NCBI RefSeq assembly: GCF_018531465.1
Contig: NZ_JAHDTF010000011.1
Location: 186,001 to 250,000 of the forward strand
Direction: 5' to 3'
DNA from: Sphaerisporangium fuscum
Lineage (GTDB): Bacteria > Actinomycetota > Actinomycetes > Streptosporangiales > Streptosporangiaceae
Length of the DNA: 64,000 nt
Shown: in pieces, positions 35,343 to 44,595 of the stretch
Position numbering within the stretch: the stretch's first letter is position 1
How the letters are laid out: each line of letters starts with the position of its first letter
The notes under the pieces: generated by a model
Told to the model about the DNA's origin: nothing
Databases searched by the model: none
Seen by the model: only the letters and a program-made list of their open reading frames with translations
Made by a program: the position numbers and the translations under genes

Positions 35343-36668
35343 TCAGGCCACCGGTACGGCGGAGGCGTCCGCCGTACGGCCGGTCCCCACGCCGCGCACG
35401 AACCCCAGCTTCCCGGCGGCGACATAGAGGACGAACGCGACGACCAGGGCGTTGATGCTGCCGAGCCCGACGTCGACGAACTTGCCGACCAGGGCGGCGG
35501 CCAGCCATATGACCAGGGTGGCCGGGACCCAGTTGGGCGCCTGCTCGGGCAGCGCGCCGGCCGCCCTGGCGGCCTCTAGCTCCCCGCGCCAGCGCCGCAC
35601 CACGAAGTACTCGGCCACCATGATCCCGGCGATCGGCGGGAAGACCACCCCGAGCAGCATCAGGAACTCGATGAACTGGTTCAGGATGCCGGCGGCGGCG
35701 AGGACGCTGCCCACCAGGCCGATGACCGCGGTGGCCGCCCCGCGGTGGACTCGCCTGCCGAAGACCGTGCCGACGAAGCTCACCAGCCCCAGGCCCGACG
35801 AGTACAGGTTCCAGTCGTTGATCTTGATGGTGCCCGCGACGATCACCAGGATGCCGACCCAGCCGACCGAGGAGGTGACGATCGTGGTGATCTCACTGGT
35901 GCCGACGGCGTGCGCGAGCAGCACGCCGGCCATGCCGATCACGTACTCCCCGAGCGTGACGCCCACCAGCGTCTGCTTCACCACGTCGGCGACGCTGCGG
36001 TTGAAGCGCGTCATGTCGGGGGTGATGATCGCTCCCACGATGAAGCCGCCCGCGACCAGCGTGGTGCCCTGCAGCAGGGTCAGGTGCGGCCCCGGCGGCG
36101 GCGAGGCGACCAGCGCGCCGACGTCGTGCCGGGACAGTTCGGTCACGATCGACCAGCCGACCAGGAGCAGGAACGCCGGCACCGTCAGGTAGGCCGTCCA
36201 CGCCATCGAATGGAAGCCCCACAGCACGATGGCCGTGACCAGCAGCCCGAACACCAGCGACCACCCCCACTCGGGCAGCCCGCCCACCAGGCCGGCCAGC
36301 CCCTGCGCGGAGACCGCCGACTGGATGCCGAACCATCCGATCAGGCTGATGCCGATCGCCAGCCCGATCACCGCCGACCCCGCCCGGCCGAACCCCGTCC
36401 AGCGGGCCAGCATGGAGGTGGACAGCCCCTCCCGCACCCCGATCACCCCGACGAAGACGGCCACCACCTCGAGGATGACGGCGCCCAGGGTCAGCGCGAG
36501 GAACGCCTGCCAGAACCCCATCCCGAACCCGAGGGTGGCGCCGAGCAGGAACTGGCTCAGCGCGGAGACCTGGCCGAAGCGCTGGACCGCGACCGACAAC
36601 CAGGAGTAGCGGGCGCGTTCGGGCACCCTGGTGAGCGCGTAATCGTCGACACCGACAGCTGAGGCCAT
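35343..36668 (-). CDS. NCS1-family nucleobase/hydantoin permease (CodB-like)
   Basis: This 441-residue membrane protein has about 12 hydrophobic segments. LLGATLGFGMGFWQAF and ITPDMTRFNRSVADVV are typical of the NCS1 cytosine/allantoin/hydantoin symporters. It is the first gene of the minus-strand operon, with 215 bases upstream that should hold the promoter and the terminator of the next gene. It probably imports the substrate of the DUF917/HyuA enzymes with a cation. Confidence 0.93.
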   Translation of the reverse strand: MASAVGVDDYALTRVPERARYSWLSVAVQRFGQVSALSQFLLGATLGFGMGFWQAFLALTLGAVILEVVAVFVGVIGVREGLSTSMLARWTGFGRAGSAVIGLAIGISLIGWFGIQSAVSAQGLAGLVGGLPEWGWSLVFGLLVTAIVLWGFHSMAWTAYLTVPAFLLLVGWSIVTELSRHDVGALVASPPPGPHLTLLQGTTLVAGGFIVGAIITPDMTRFNRSVADVVKQTLVGVTLGEYVIGMAGVLLAHAVGTSEITTIVTSSVGWVGILVIVAGTIKINDWNLYSSGLGLVSFVGTVFGRRVHRGAATAVIGLVGSVLAAAGILNQFIEFLMLLGVVFPPIAGIMVAEYFVVRRWRGELEAARAAGALPEQAPNWVPATLVIWLAAALVGKFVDVGLGSINALVVAFVLYVAAGKLGFVRGVGTGRTADASAVPVA

Positions 36669-36816
36669 GCCGACCTCCTTCGCGAGCGAAACCTGTTGCT
36701 TGGCCGCTTACGGTATGCACCGGTCACGCAGGTGTCAGTGTTGATATTCCACAGTGCGGACGGCGTGGCTGTGCAGTGTGCACGGTCCAGGCTTCGGGGA
36801 AGGCCGCGAGCATGAC

Positions 36817-36851
36817 TGAGCCCGTGCCACCGATGGGGTGGCACGGGCTCA
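36817..36851 (-). terminator. Strong stem-loop terminator
   Basis: A perfect 15-base-pair stem (36817-36831 with 36837-36851) closes on a five-base loop, with no U-tract. It lies just after the stop of the glycosyltransferase gene at 36885 and upstream of the NCS1 operon, so it should isolate the two transcripts. Confidence 0.85.
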
Positions 36852-36884
36852 GCCGGGTGGGGGAGTGGTGCTGAGGGGTGGTCG

Positions 36885-38060
36885 TCAGGCGGCCTCGGCC
36901 TCGGTCTCCTCGACGTCCACGGGCTGCTGGCGGCCGGTCACGCCGTCGTAGACGCGGACCAGCTCGCGGCTGATGCGCTCCAGGGAGTAGCGGGAGCCCG
37001 CCCGGTCGGCGCCGGCGTACCCGAGGGCGGTCCGGCGGGTGAGGTCGCCGAGCAGCTGGCGGGTGCGGCGGGCGAGCAGCGCGACGTTGCCGGGATGCAC
37101 CAGCAGGCCCGTCACGCCGTCGACGACCGAGTCGAGGTGGGCGCCGACCGCGGAGGCGATCACCGGGACGCCGCAGGCCATCGCCTCCAGCGCCACCTTG
37201 CCGTTGGGCACGGCGACCGGGAGCGAGAGCACGACGTCGGCGCTGCGCATGAGCTTCGGCATCGCCGAGTGCGACACGTGGCCGAGCAGGGTCACCCGGT
37301 CCTCGACGCCGACCTCCTTGGCGAGGATCCGCAGGCGCTCGAGGTCCTGCTCGGTGTCGGGGGAGCCGGCCACCGGGCCGCCCGCGATCAGCAGCTCGGC
37401 GTCGGGGATGCCGTCCAGGGCACGGATCGCGGCGTGCGCGCCGCCTCCCCGGGTGATGTGGCCGACGTGCAGCAGGCGGGGCCGCTGACCCCGCGGGTGC
37501 GAGGCGCCCTGGCGGCGGAAGCGCTCGACGTCGACGCCGTGCGGGACGACCGCGATGTTCCGGCGCGGCACGCCCATGCGGATCAGCTCGTCCGCCTCCT
37601 GGCAGCAGAAGGCGATCACGGCGTTCGCGCGGCGGCCGATCGCGCGCTCCAGGCGGGCCCGCGCCGGGTCCGTCTTCGCGCCGGGGCGCAGGCCGGTCGA
37701 GCCGAGCCGGTGGAAGGTCTGGACGATGGGCGTCTCCAGGCCCTCGGCTCCGGCGATCGCGGCCAGGCCGCCGCTCCAGGAGTGGGCGTGGATCACGTCG
37801 GGGCGCTCCTTGACCCACCGCTGGGCGAGCTGGGCGCTGAAGTCGGAGATGTACGGCATCACGCCGGACTCGGGAAGCTCCTCGGCGGGGCCGGCCGTCA
37901 GGTATTCGACCGTCACACCGGCCGCCATCTTCACACGCGGCTTGCGGTCGGCACGGTCACGACGGGTGTAAACGGTGACCCGGTGGGAAGTGCCCAGTTC
38001 ACGGGCGATGGCCGGGATGTCGGCGGGAAGTTCGTGCACAGAGACGATGGCGATGTTCAC
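36885..38060 (-). CDS. Family-4 glycosyltransferase
   Basis: This 391-residue GT-B enzyme begins MNIAIVSVHELP, with HAHSWSGG in the first domain, VVPHGVDVERF, RLLHVGHITRGGGA and GKVALEAMACGVPVIAS, the GT4 E-x7-E motif (the first Glu is replaced by Asn/Gly in PNGKVALE). Unlike the two in the peptide cluster it has no C-terminal reader domain. It is alone, with about 300 bases of non-coding sequence upstream. It may glycosylate a cell-envelope lipid or small thiol precursor; MshA is not supported. Confidence 0.85.
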   Translation of the reverse strand: MNIAIVSVHELPADIPAIARELGTSHRVTVYTRRDRADRKPRVKMAAGVTVEYLTAGPAEELPESGVMPYISDFSAQLAQRWVKERPDVIHAHSWSGGLAAIAGAEGLETPIVQTFHRLGSTGLRPGAKTDPARARLERAIGRRANAVIAFCCQEADELIRMGVPRRNIAVVPHGVDVERFRRQGASHPRGQRPRLLHVGHITRGGGAHAAIRALDGIPDAELLIAGGPVAGSPDTEQDLERLRILAKEVGVEDRVTLLGHVSHSAMPKLMRSADVVLSLPVAVPNGKVALEAMACGVPVIASAVGAHLDSVVDGVTGLLVHPGNVALLARRTRQLLGDLTRRTALGYAGADRAGSRYSLERISRELVRVYDGVTGRQQPVDVEETEAEAA

Positions 38061-38228
38061 GGCACACCTCAGGAAAGTCGGGCCGCGTCGGGGCCCACAG
38101 ACGTACTGAGTTGTGCCTGCGTCTTAGGCACGAAATCTGTATGACAGTGTACCGGCGTCCGGAAAGACGCAAACCTCTTCGAGGCAAAAAATCTTGAAAA
38201 GTTCTCGCAAGGGAAGGGTGGGGCCGCC

Positions 38229-38256
38229 GGCCGGGCGCCCGTCGCGGCGCCCGGCC
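38229..38256 (-). terminator. Stem-loop terminator
   Basis: GGCCGGGCGCC (38229-38239) pairs perfectly with GGCGCCCGGCC (38246-38256) around a six-base loop. It lies downstream of the SpoIIE-phosphatase gene on the minus strand. The rest of the 38061-38365 gap shows no gene; an AT-rich stretch near 38140-38210 may hold the promoter of the glycosyltransferase gene. Confidence 0.7.
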
Positions 38257-38365
38257 CGCAGCGGCCTCAGGCCCGTTTCCCGCACGTCGCCCTCATCGAC
38301 CTGCGAGCGCCGGACCGCTCACAGGGTCCGGCCGGAGGGCATCGGGCTCGTGCGGAGAACAGGCC

Positions 38366-40258
38366 TCAGCGGGTGCGGCGCAGCGCCAGGACCGTGGTCT
38401 CGTCCAGCACCTGCCCGCCGCAGAACGCCAGGTGGTCGTCCTCGACGGCCTTGACCACCGCCGAGGCCGTCTGCCCGGTGCAGCGCGCCAGCACCTCGGT
38501 CAGCCGCCCCTCGCCGTAGGCCAGCTCGGCCTGCCCCGACCTGCCGCGCGAGCCCGCGAGCCCGTCGGAGTACAGCACCAGCGTCTCGCCCGGCGCCACG
38601 GCGACCTCCTCCACGGAGATCTCGGCGCCGGGCTCGATGCCGAGGGGCATCCCGCCGCCCAGCGTGTAGCGCACCCCGCCGTCGGACTTCAGCACCGCCG
38701 GAGGGTGGTTGCCCGCCGAGGCCAGCCGCACCCGTCCCGCGCGCCTGCCGGGGGTGACGAACCCGGCGGCCACCATGACGAACATGCCGGTGTCCTGCAC
38801 GACCAGGGCGTCGTTGAGCCTGGCCACCACGGCCCCCGGGTCGTCCTCCAACACGCTCAGCGTGCGCAGGCCGCCACGGACCATGGCGGTGACCGACGCG
38901 GCCTCCTCGCCCTGGCCGACCACGCCGCCGACCGCGAACCCCCAGCCGTCCTTCACCCGGAAGACGTCGTAGAACTCCCCGCCGATCGCCCTCGGGCCGG
39001 CGCCGGTGTGGTAGGCGGCCGCGGTGTCGTAGCCGGGGATCTCGGGCAGGGTGCGCGGCAGCACGCCGGTCTGGAGGGTGTCGGCCGCCTGCGACCTGCC
39101 CTGGAAGACCCGCTGCGCCCGCAGGGCGAGCCCGATGTGGGTGCCGGCGTCCTCCAGCAGGGCGAGGTCGGCCAGGCCGAACGGGGGCCGCTCCCGCAGC
39201 CGCAGCAGGGTGAGCACCCCGAAGACCTCGCCGCCGGCGTGGATCGGCACGCTCAGCACCGAGCCCGCCCGCGTCGCCTGCAGCACGGGGGCGCCGTCCG
39301 GGAGCGCTCCTAGCAGCGACTCGTCCTCCACCATCTCGTGCACCACGCCGTCCCCGCTCTCCAGCACCTGGGAGACGATCGGCGCCGCCGAGGGGTCCAT
39401 GCGCTCCAGGGTCTGCACCAGGCGCGACACCGGCTGGTTGGTGGGGCCGATGACCAGCGACCGCTGCGGCACCCCGCCCCGGAACACGTCGGCGAACACC
39501 CAGTCGGCCGTATGGGAGGCCAGCAGCCGCCCGGCCCGGATGAGGGCCACCGGCTCGCTGAGGCTCTCCTCGTCGAGCAGCAGGCGGGTGAGCTGCGACA
39601 TCAGCTCCTGACGCCGCGCGGCCGCGAAGACCTGCGACTCCTCCGGCCGCTGCCCGCTCTCGGCCGGCGCGGACTCGGCCACGCGCACCTCGACCGGGAG
39701 CGCCACCGCGGCGATCATCTCCTGCGGCTCACCCGGCATGCGCAACTGGGTCAGCACGAGCCGGACGTTGTGGGCGCGGCCCTGGTGGGTGAGCCGGGTC
39801 GGGAAGGCCGCGGTCTCCCCGGTGTGGAGCACCGCGGTGAGGTGCGACCGGAACGCGGCGCGCCGGGAGACGTCGACCAGCAGCGGGAAGGCCCGGCCGG
39901 TCAGGTACCCGTCGGGGCTGCCGAGCAGGCGGGAGGCCTCGGCGTTCACCCGCCGCACCGTCGCGGCCTGGTCCAGGATGATCACCGGCACCGGCATGGT
40001 GCGGTACACCGTGCGCAGCAGCTTCAGCTCGCGGTTGGAGCCGCCGTCCTTGCCGCCCGCCCTGCGGCGGGACTTGCCGAGCTCGCCGAGCGCGGCCCGC
40101 AGCAGGTCGCGGGCCGTGTCGAGCTCCACCAGCGCGGCGTCCAGAGTGGGCCCCGGCTCCTTGGGGTAGGCCGCCCGGGCGTCGCGGAGGGAGGATATGC
40201 GGGCCGTGAGGCCGTTCAGCGCCTGTTCGAGCGCGGGAAGATCGGTCAGGTCGGTCAA
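38366..40258 (-). CDS. PAS-GAF-SpoIIE phosphatase (RsbU-like)
   Basis: This 630-residue protein has a coiled N-terminus, a PAS domain (about 85-180), a GAF domain (about 215-375, with VLSVPIHAGGEVFGVLTLL) and a C-terminal PP2C-type SpoIIE domain with GGEFYDVF, VGGVVGQGEEA, AGNHPP and LYSDGLAGS. In family terms it would dephosphorylate a STAS anti-anti-sigma factor when its sensors are triggered. The STAS, sigma and kinase genes lie within 5 kb, so it is probably the upstream input of that switch. Confidence 0.9.
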   Translation of the reverse strand: MTDLTDLPALEQALNGLTARISSLRDARAAYPKEPGPTLDAALVELDTARDLLRAALGELGKSRRRAGGKDGGSNRELKLLRTVYRTMPVPVIILDQAATVRRVNAEASRLLGSPDGYLTGRAFPLLVDVSRRAAFRSHLTAVLHTGETAAFPTRLTHQGRAHNVRLVLTQLRMPGEPQEMIAAVALPVEVRVAESAPAESGQRPEESQVFAAARRQELMSQLTRLLLDEESLSEPVALIRAGRLLASHTADWVFADVFRGGVPQRSLVIGPTNQPVSRLVQTLERMDPSAAPIVSQVLESGDGVVHEMVEDESLLGALPDGAPVLQATRAGSVLSVPIHAGGEVFGVLTLLRLRERPPFGLADLALLEDAGTHIGLALRAQRVFQGRSQAADTLQTGVLPRTLPEIPGYDTAAAYHTGAGPRAIGGEFYDVFRVKDGWGFAVGGVVGQGEEAASVTAMVRGGLRTLSVLEDDPGAVVARLNDALVVQDTGMFVMVAAGFVTPGRRAGRVRLASAGNHPPAVLKSDGGVRYTLGGGMPLGIEPGAEISVEEVAVAPGETLVLYSDGLAGSRGRSGQAELAYGEGRLTEVLARCTGQTASAVVKAVEDDHLAFCGGQVLDETTVLALRRTR

Positions 40259-40389
40259 TTGACGTCCTTCGTATGGCCGAGGGGAGCGAAGGCTTCCCCT
40301 GCTAGACGGTACGTCAAACGGGGGTCACCCTTCGATGAGCATCTCGTGCCTGGAATTAATCTGGCATCCCAGGGAAGCAGAAGGCTTGT

Positions 40390-41118
40390 ATGGAGACGAT
40401 GCGGATGTTCGGTCCGGCTCTGGCGCGTGACCTCGCGGCTCTCGGCCGCGTCCACGAGGGCACCTCGACTGAGAGCGTGCTGCGGGGGATCACCGAGGCC
40501 GTCGCGGTCGGGGTGCCCGGCTGCGCCGGCGGCACGGTGGAGCTGCGGCGGGAGGAGCGCATCATGCTCGTCGCCTCCCACAGCGACCTGATCACGCTGG
40601 TCGACCGCGAGCAGGCCCTCGGCGAGGGCCCGTCGGCCGAGGCGCTCGCCTCCGGCCGCAGCGTCCTGGTGCCCGACCTGCTGGTCGACCCGCGCTGGCC
40701 CCGCTACGCCGCCACGGCCGTCACCCATGGCGTGCGCTCCACGCTCGTGCTGCCGATCAGGATCGACGGGGCGACGCTCGTGCTCGGACTGTACGCCGTG
40801 CGGCCGGGCGCCTTCGCGGGCGGCCAGGTCGACGCCCTCGCCACCCTGCTCACCGAGCAGCTCACCGTCGCGCTCGCCAACATCAGCGACTACGACGACG
40901 TGCTCACCGACGCCGCCCAGCTGCAGGAGGCCCTCGCCGGCCGGGCCGTGATCGACCAGGCCAAGGGCATCATCATGCACGCGAGCGGCTGCTCGGCCGA
41001 GGCGGCCTTCGACGAGCTGCGCCGTCTGTCGCAGCACCACCAGGTCAAGGTGGCCGACCTGGCCCGGCTGCTGGTCAGCGAGCACCAGAGCAAGCACGGC
41101 GGCGCCGCGCCGTCCTGA
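40390..41118 (+). CDS. GAF and ANTAR domain regulator
   Basis: This 242-residue protein has a GAF sensor (about 20-165; SVLVPDLLVDPRWPRY, LVLPIRIDGATLVLGLYA) and a C-terminal ANTAR domain (ALAGRAVIDQAKGIIMHASGCSAEAAFDELRRLS). ANTAR proteins bind paired hairpins in RNA to prevent termination. It is divergent from the SpoIIE gene across 131 bases and convergent with the STAS gene. It probably adds an RNA-level output to the same stress response. Confidence 0.92.
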   Translation: METMRMFGPALARDLAALGRVHEGTSTESVLRGITEAVAVGVPGCAGGTVELRREERIMLVASHSDLITLVDREQALGEGPSAEALASGRSVLVPDLLVDPRWPRYAATAVTHGVRSTLVLPIRIDGATLVLGLYAVRPGAFAGGQVDALATLLTEQLTVALANISDYDDVLTDAAQLQEALAGRAVIDQAKGIIMHASGCSAEAAFDELRRLSQHHQVKVADLARLLVSEHQSKHGGAAPS

Positions 41119-41142
41119 CGGCTCCGCCCGCGGCGCGGGGGC

Positions 41143-41514
41143 TCAGCCCTTGAAGGCGGCCAGCGCCTCCTCCAGGGTGTCGTACAGCGGGAGGCGCTGC
41201 GCGAGGCCGGTGACCCACATCACCTTGGAGTTGGAGTACTGGACTCCGACGAGGGCGAAATGTCCCTGCGCCGCCATGGTGCGCTGCCAGTGGTGCACGA
41301 TCAGCCCCAGCGCCCGGGAGTCCATGAAGGTCACCCCGGCGAGGTCGAGCACGAGGTCGGGGCCGTGGTCGTCGGCGATCTCGGCCAGCCGCTCGGTGAA
41401 CCGCTCACGCGTGGTCGCGTCCAGGATGCCGCTGACGTGCACGACGGGGATGCCCCCCTCGGCGACCGCCGAAGTAAGGGTCAGGGCTGAATTCGCCCTA
41501 TCTGGAACGGTCAC
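41143..41514 (-). CDS. STAS anti-sigma factor antagonist (RsbV-like)
   Basis: This 123-residue STAS protein has VVHVSGILDATTRERF, then LDLAGVTFMDSRALGLIV. The Ser of MDSRALG is the site phosphorylated by the anti-sigma kinase. GTG 41514 lies six bases after GAGGAGG; the GTG one codon upstream is too close. It is divergent from the sigma factor gene. Unphosphorylated, it would capture the RsbW-like kinase and free the sigma factor. Confidence 0.92.
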   Translation of the reverse strand: MTVPDRANSALTLTSAVAEGGIPVVHVSGILDATTRERFTERLAEIADDHGPDLVLDLAGVTFMDSRALGLIVHHWQRTMAAQGHFALVGVQYSNSKVMWVTGLAQRLPLYDTLEEALAAFKG

Positions 41515-41738
41515 CACGCGCCTCCTCGCCGCTTCCCTGGCGCAAGGCGCCAACCCCGGACGGGGTCAACCGCAACCTTACTGTTGCCTGGGGGGTAGCA
41601 ATACTCTTGATTTTTGGGGAATACTGGAGCCGAGGTCCAGCAGAGGGCCTCGTCTCGACAGTAGTACGCGAGGCGACGTCTGCTCTGCATGGGTCCAGGC
41701 GGTCCGCCTCGCTTGCAAGGCATACGAGGGAGCAGCAA

Positions 41739-42521
41739 ATGGCTGCCGAGAACCGCACGTTCTCCTCCGACACCGAGATCACCGCCGAGGACCTGCTCCG
41801 CGAGCTGGCCGAGCCGGACACCACCGAGGCCAGGCGGGCCCGGCTGCGCGAGATGATCGTCGAGATGCACCTGCCCATGGCCCGCGAGATCGCGCGCCGC
41901 TATCGCCACCGGGGCGAGCCGATGGAGGATCTTCTCCAGGCCGCGTACGTCGGGCTCATGAAGGCGATCAACGGGTTCGACGCTGAGCTGGGGCATAGCT
42001 TCAGAGGCTATGCCATGGTGACCATGACCGGCGAAGTGAAGCGCCACTTCCGCGACCGCACCTGGGCCGTCCGGGTCCCGCGCCTCTACCAGGAGCGGCG
42101 CTCGGAGCTGAACCGCCTGGTCGCCGACTTCACGCAGGAGCTCGGGCGGTTCCCCACCGTCGCCGAGCTGGCCGAGAAGATGGGCATCTCCGAGGAGGAC
42201 ATGCTCCTCACCATGGACGCCTCCGCCGCCTACAGCACCCTGTCGCTGGACGCCCCGATGGGCGCCGACGACGACGCCGCGGCGCTCGGCGAGGTCATCC
42301 CGGACGACGACGACGAGCTCGGCACGCTCGTCGACCGCGAGGCGGTCAAGCCCCTGATCGACCAGCTTCCCGACCGCGAGCGCAACATCCTCCTGCTGCG
42401 CTTCTACGGGAACATGACCCAGGCCGAGATCGCCGCGGAGTTCGGCATCTCCCAGATGCACGTCTCCCGGATCCTCCGCAAGGTCCTCGACCAGCTGCGG
42501 GCGCAACTGGTCTCGGCGTGA
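41739..42521 (+). CDS. SigB/SigF-type stress sigma factor
   Basis: This 260-residue group 3 sigma-70 factor has region 2 (REIARRYRHRGEPMEDLLQAAYVGLMKAINGFD, HSFRGYAMVTMTGEVKRHFRDRTW), region 3 (LGRFPTVAELAEKMGI) and region 4 (RERNILLLRFYGNMTQAEIAAEFGISQMHVSRILRK). ATG 41739 follows GAGGGAG; an earlier in-frame ATG at 41607 lies in promoter sequence. It is followed by the RsbW-like kinase gene and faces the STAS gene, which is the classic partner-switching arrangement. Confidence 0.94.
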   Translation: MAAENRTFSSDTEITAEDLLRELAEPDTTEARRARLREMIVEMHLPMAREIARRYRHRGEPMEDLLQAAYVGLMKAINGFDAELGHSFRGYAMVTMTGEVKRHFRDRTWAVRVPRLYQERRSELNRLVADFTQELGRFPTVAELAEKMGISEEDMLLTMDASAAYSTLSLDAPMGADDDAAALGEVIPDDDDELGTLVDREAVKPLIDQLPDRERNILLLRFYGNMTQAEIAAEFGISQMHVSRILRKVLDQLRAQLVSA

Positions 42522-42598
42522 TTAAGGCCCCTATCCTGGGGCAGCTCACGCGTGGAACAGAAGGTGCGTGAGTGGGGCACTTCCCTCGGGGGGCGTGT

Positions 42599-43150
42599 AT
42601 GCCGGAGTATCTACGTCGGAGTAGTCGGCGACTCCGGACGCAGGGGGAACTTTTAGAGCGGATCGCTGTTGGAGGCGGTTATCGGGTGAACGAGGACGGA
42701 GTCCCTCCTCCCCGCTTCCTTTCGGACGGGGGCGGCCCCTGGCCGCCTCCGTCCGGCGCGGCGGTCCGGGAAATGACGTTCTGCGTCGGGGACCTCCCCG
42801 ACGTGCGCGACTTCGCCGCCCTGCAGGCCCGGCGGGCCGGCATGGCGGAGGAGGCCATCGGCGACTTCCTGCTCGCCATCAACGAGGTCGCCACCAACGC
42901 GGTGACACACGGGACGGCCAAGGCGCGGCTGCGTGTGTGGCTCGACGGTGGCGACCTCGTCATCGACGTGCACGACGACGGCTACTGGGTGCCCGACGAG
43001 CTGCCCGGGATGACCGCCCCCCATGACTACTCCACCAGTGGCATGGGCCTGTGGGTGGTCAGGCGGCTGGTGAAGGAGCTTCTACTACGAACCGGGCCAG
43101 CCGGGACAAACGTCATAATGCGCTTCGGACTTGGGCAAATGCCCCTATAA
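42599..43150 (+). CDS. RsbW-like anti-sigma kinase (HATPase)
   Basis: This 183-residue GHKL ATPase has the N-box INEVATNAVTHGTA, the G1 box HDDGYW and the G2 box SGMGLWVVRRL. Such kinases bind the sigma factor and phosphorylate the STAS antagonist. A longer GTG start at 42572 is possible; ATG 42599 follows GGGGGGC. About 50 N-terminal residues rich in Pro and Arg precede the kinase fold, which is unusual for RsbW. It lies 77 bases after the sigma gene. Confidence 0.88.
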   Translation: MPEYLRRSSRRLRTQGELLERIAVGGGYRVNEDGVPPPRFLSDGGGPWPPPSGAAVREMTFCVGDLPDVRDFAALQARRAGMAEEAIGDFLLAINEVATNAVTHGTAKARLRVWLDGGDLVIDVHDDGYWVPDELPGMTAPHDYSTSGMGLWVVRRLVKELLLRTGPAGTNVIMRFGLGQMPL

Positions 43151-43178
43151 CGGTGCTTGCCGGGGTACGTCCCCATCT

Positions 43179-44537
43179 ATGACTCAGCGAATCCCGCACG
43201 TGCTCGTCGTGGGAGGCGGCTACGTCGGCATGTACACCGCTCTGCGCCTGCAGAAGAAGCTCCGCCCCGACGAGGCAGAGGTCACCGTGGTCGACCTCGA
43301 CTCCTACATGACCTACCAGCCCTTCCTGCCGGAAGTGGCCGGGGGCAACGTGGAGGCCCGCCATGTCGTGGTCTTCCTGCGCCGCCTGCTGCCGAGGTGC
43401 ACCGTGCTCAGCGGCCGGGTGGTGCGGGTCAGCCTGGCCGACCGGACGGCCGACTTCCAGCCCCACGAGGGACCGGGCTGGCGCATCGGGTTCGACTACC
43501 TGGTCTACGCGCCCGGCTCCATCTCCCGGGCCCTTCCGATCCCGGGCGTCGCCGAGCACGGCATCGGCTTCAAGACCCTGGAAGAGGCCATCTATCTGCG
43601 CAACCACGTGCTCGACAAGCTCGACCTCGTCGCCTCGACCACCGACGAGCGGGTACGCCGGCGGGCGCTGAGCTTCGTCTTCGTCGGCGCCGGATACGCC
43701 GGCGTGGAGGCCCTGGCCGAACTCGAGGACATGGCGGCCGACGCCTGCCGCTACTTCCCCAGCCTGGAACCCTCCGACATGCGGTGGGTCCTCGTCGAGG
43801 CCACCGACAAGATCATGCCCGAGGTGGGCCTCGAACTGGGGGAGTGGGCGGTCCAGCAACTGCGGAGCCGGGGGATCGAGGTGCGCACCCGCACCCTGCT
43901 GCGCTCGGCCGTCGACCACCACATCGTCCTCAGCGACGGCGAGGAGTTCGACGCCGACACCCTGGTGTGGACCGCGGGTGTCAAACCGAATCCACTGATC
44001 AAGGACACCGACCTGCCCCGCGACTCCCGCGACCGCGTCAAGGTCGACGAGTACCTCACCGTCGAGGGGAGTCCCTTCGCCTTCTCGGCGGGCGACTGCG
44101 CGGCCGTACCCGACCTCACCCGGCCCGGCCAGACCACCCCGCCCAACGCCCAGCACGCCGTACGGCAGGCCCCGCGGCTGGCCGACAACCTCATCGCGAT
44201 GCTGCGCGGCGCGCCGCGCAGGCCGTACAGGCACAAGAGCGTCGGCTCGGTCGCGAGCCTCGGCCTGTACCGGGGCGTCGCCAACATCTACGGATACCAG
44301 CTGCGCGGATTCCCCGCCTGGTTCCTGCACCGCACCTACCACCTCTCCAAGGTCCCGACGCTCAACAAGAAGACCCGCGTACTGATCGACTGGACTCTCG
44401 GCTTCCTGTTCAAACGCGAGATCGTCGCCATAGGCGCCATCCAGCATCCGCGGCACGAGTTCGAGCTGGCGGCCCGGTCCGCCCGCGAGGAGGCCGCCGA
44501 ACGCCGGCCGGTGGCGGCGGGCGCCCGATCCGGCTAG
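43179..44537 (+). CDS. Type II NADH dehydrogenase-like flavoprotein
   Basis: This 452-residue protein has two Rossmann folds: HVLVVGGGYVGMYTALRL for FAD and FVFVGAGYAGVEALAEL for NADH. It also has TLVWTAGVKPNPL, AFSAGDCAAVPD, PPNAQHAVRQ and an amphipathic C-terminus typical of NDH-2 membrane attachment. It would pass electrons from NADH to menaquinone without pumping protons. ATG 43179 is chosen over the upstream frame, which overlaps the kinase gene. It has no close functional link to its neighbours. Confidence 0.93.
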   Translation: MTQRIPHVLVVGGGYVGMYTALRLQKKLRPDEAEVTVVDLDSYMTYQPFLPEVAGGNVEARHVVVFLRRLLPRCTVLSGRVVRVSLADRTADFQPHEGPGWRIGFDYLVYAPGSISRALPIPGVAEHGIGFKTLEEAIYLRNHVLDKLDLVASTTDERVRRRALSFVFVGAGYAGVEALAELEDMAADACRYFPSLEPSDMRWVLVEATDKIMPEVGLELGEWAVQQLRSRGIEVRTRTLLRSAVDHHIVLSDGEEFDADTLVWTAGVKPNPLIKDTDLPRDSRDRVKVDEYLTVEGSPFAFSAGDCAAVPDLTRPGQTTPPNAQHAVRQAPRLADNLIAMLRGAPRRPYRHKSVGSVASLGLYRGVANIYGYQLRGFPAWFLHRTYHLSKVPTLNKKTRVLIDWTLGFLFKREIVAIGAIQHPRHEFELAARSAREEAAERRPVAAGARSG

Positions 44538-44559
44538 AGCCTCTCCCACGGACGCGGAA

Positions 44560-44585
44560 GGGCGCCGCCCCACCGGGCGGCGCCC
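44560..44585. terminator. Bidirectional terminator
   Basis: A perfect 11-base-pair GC stem (44560-44570 with 44575-44585) closes on the loop CACC. It lies between the converging NDH-2 gene and the small membrane protein gene. Confidence 0.85.
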
Positions 44586-44595
44586 CCTCCTGCGC

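Noticed and set aside
36885-38060. Mycothiol glycosyltransferase MshA
   Set aside because: It is a GT4 enzyme of similar length, but I do not see the MshA-specific motifs, and no other mycothiol gene lies nearby.
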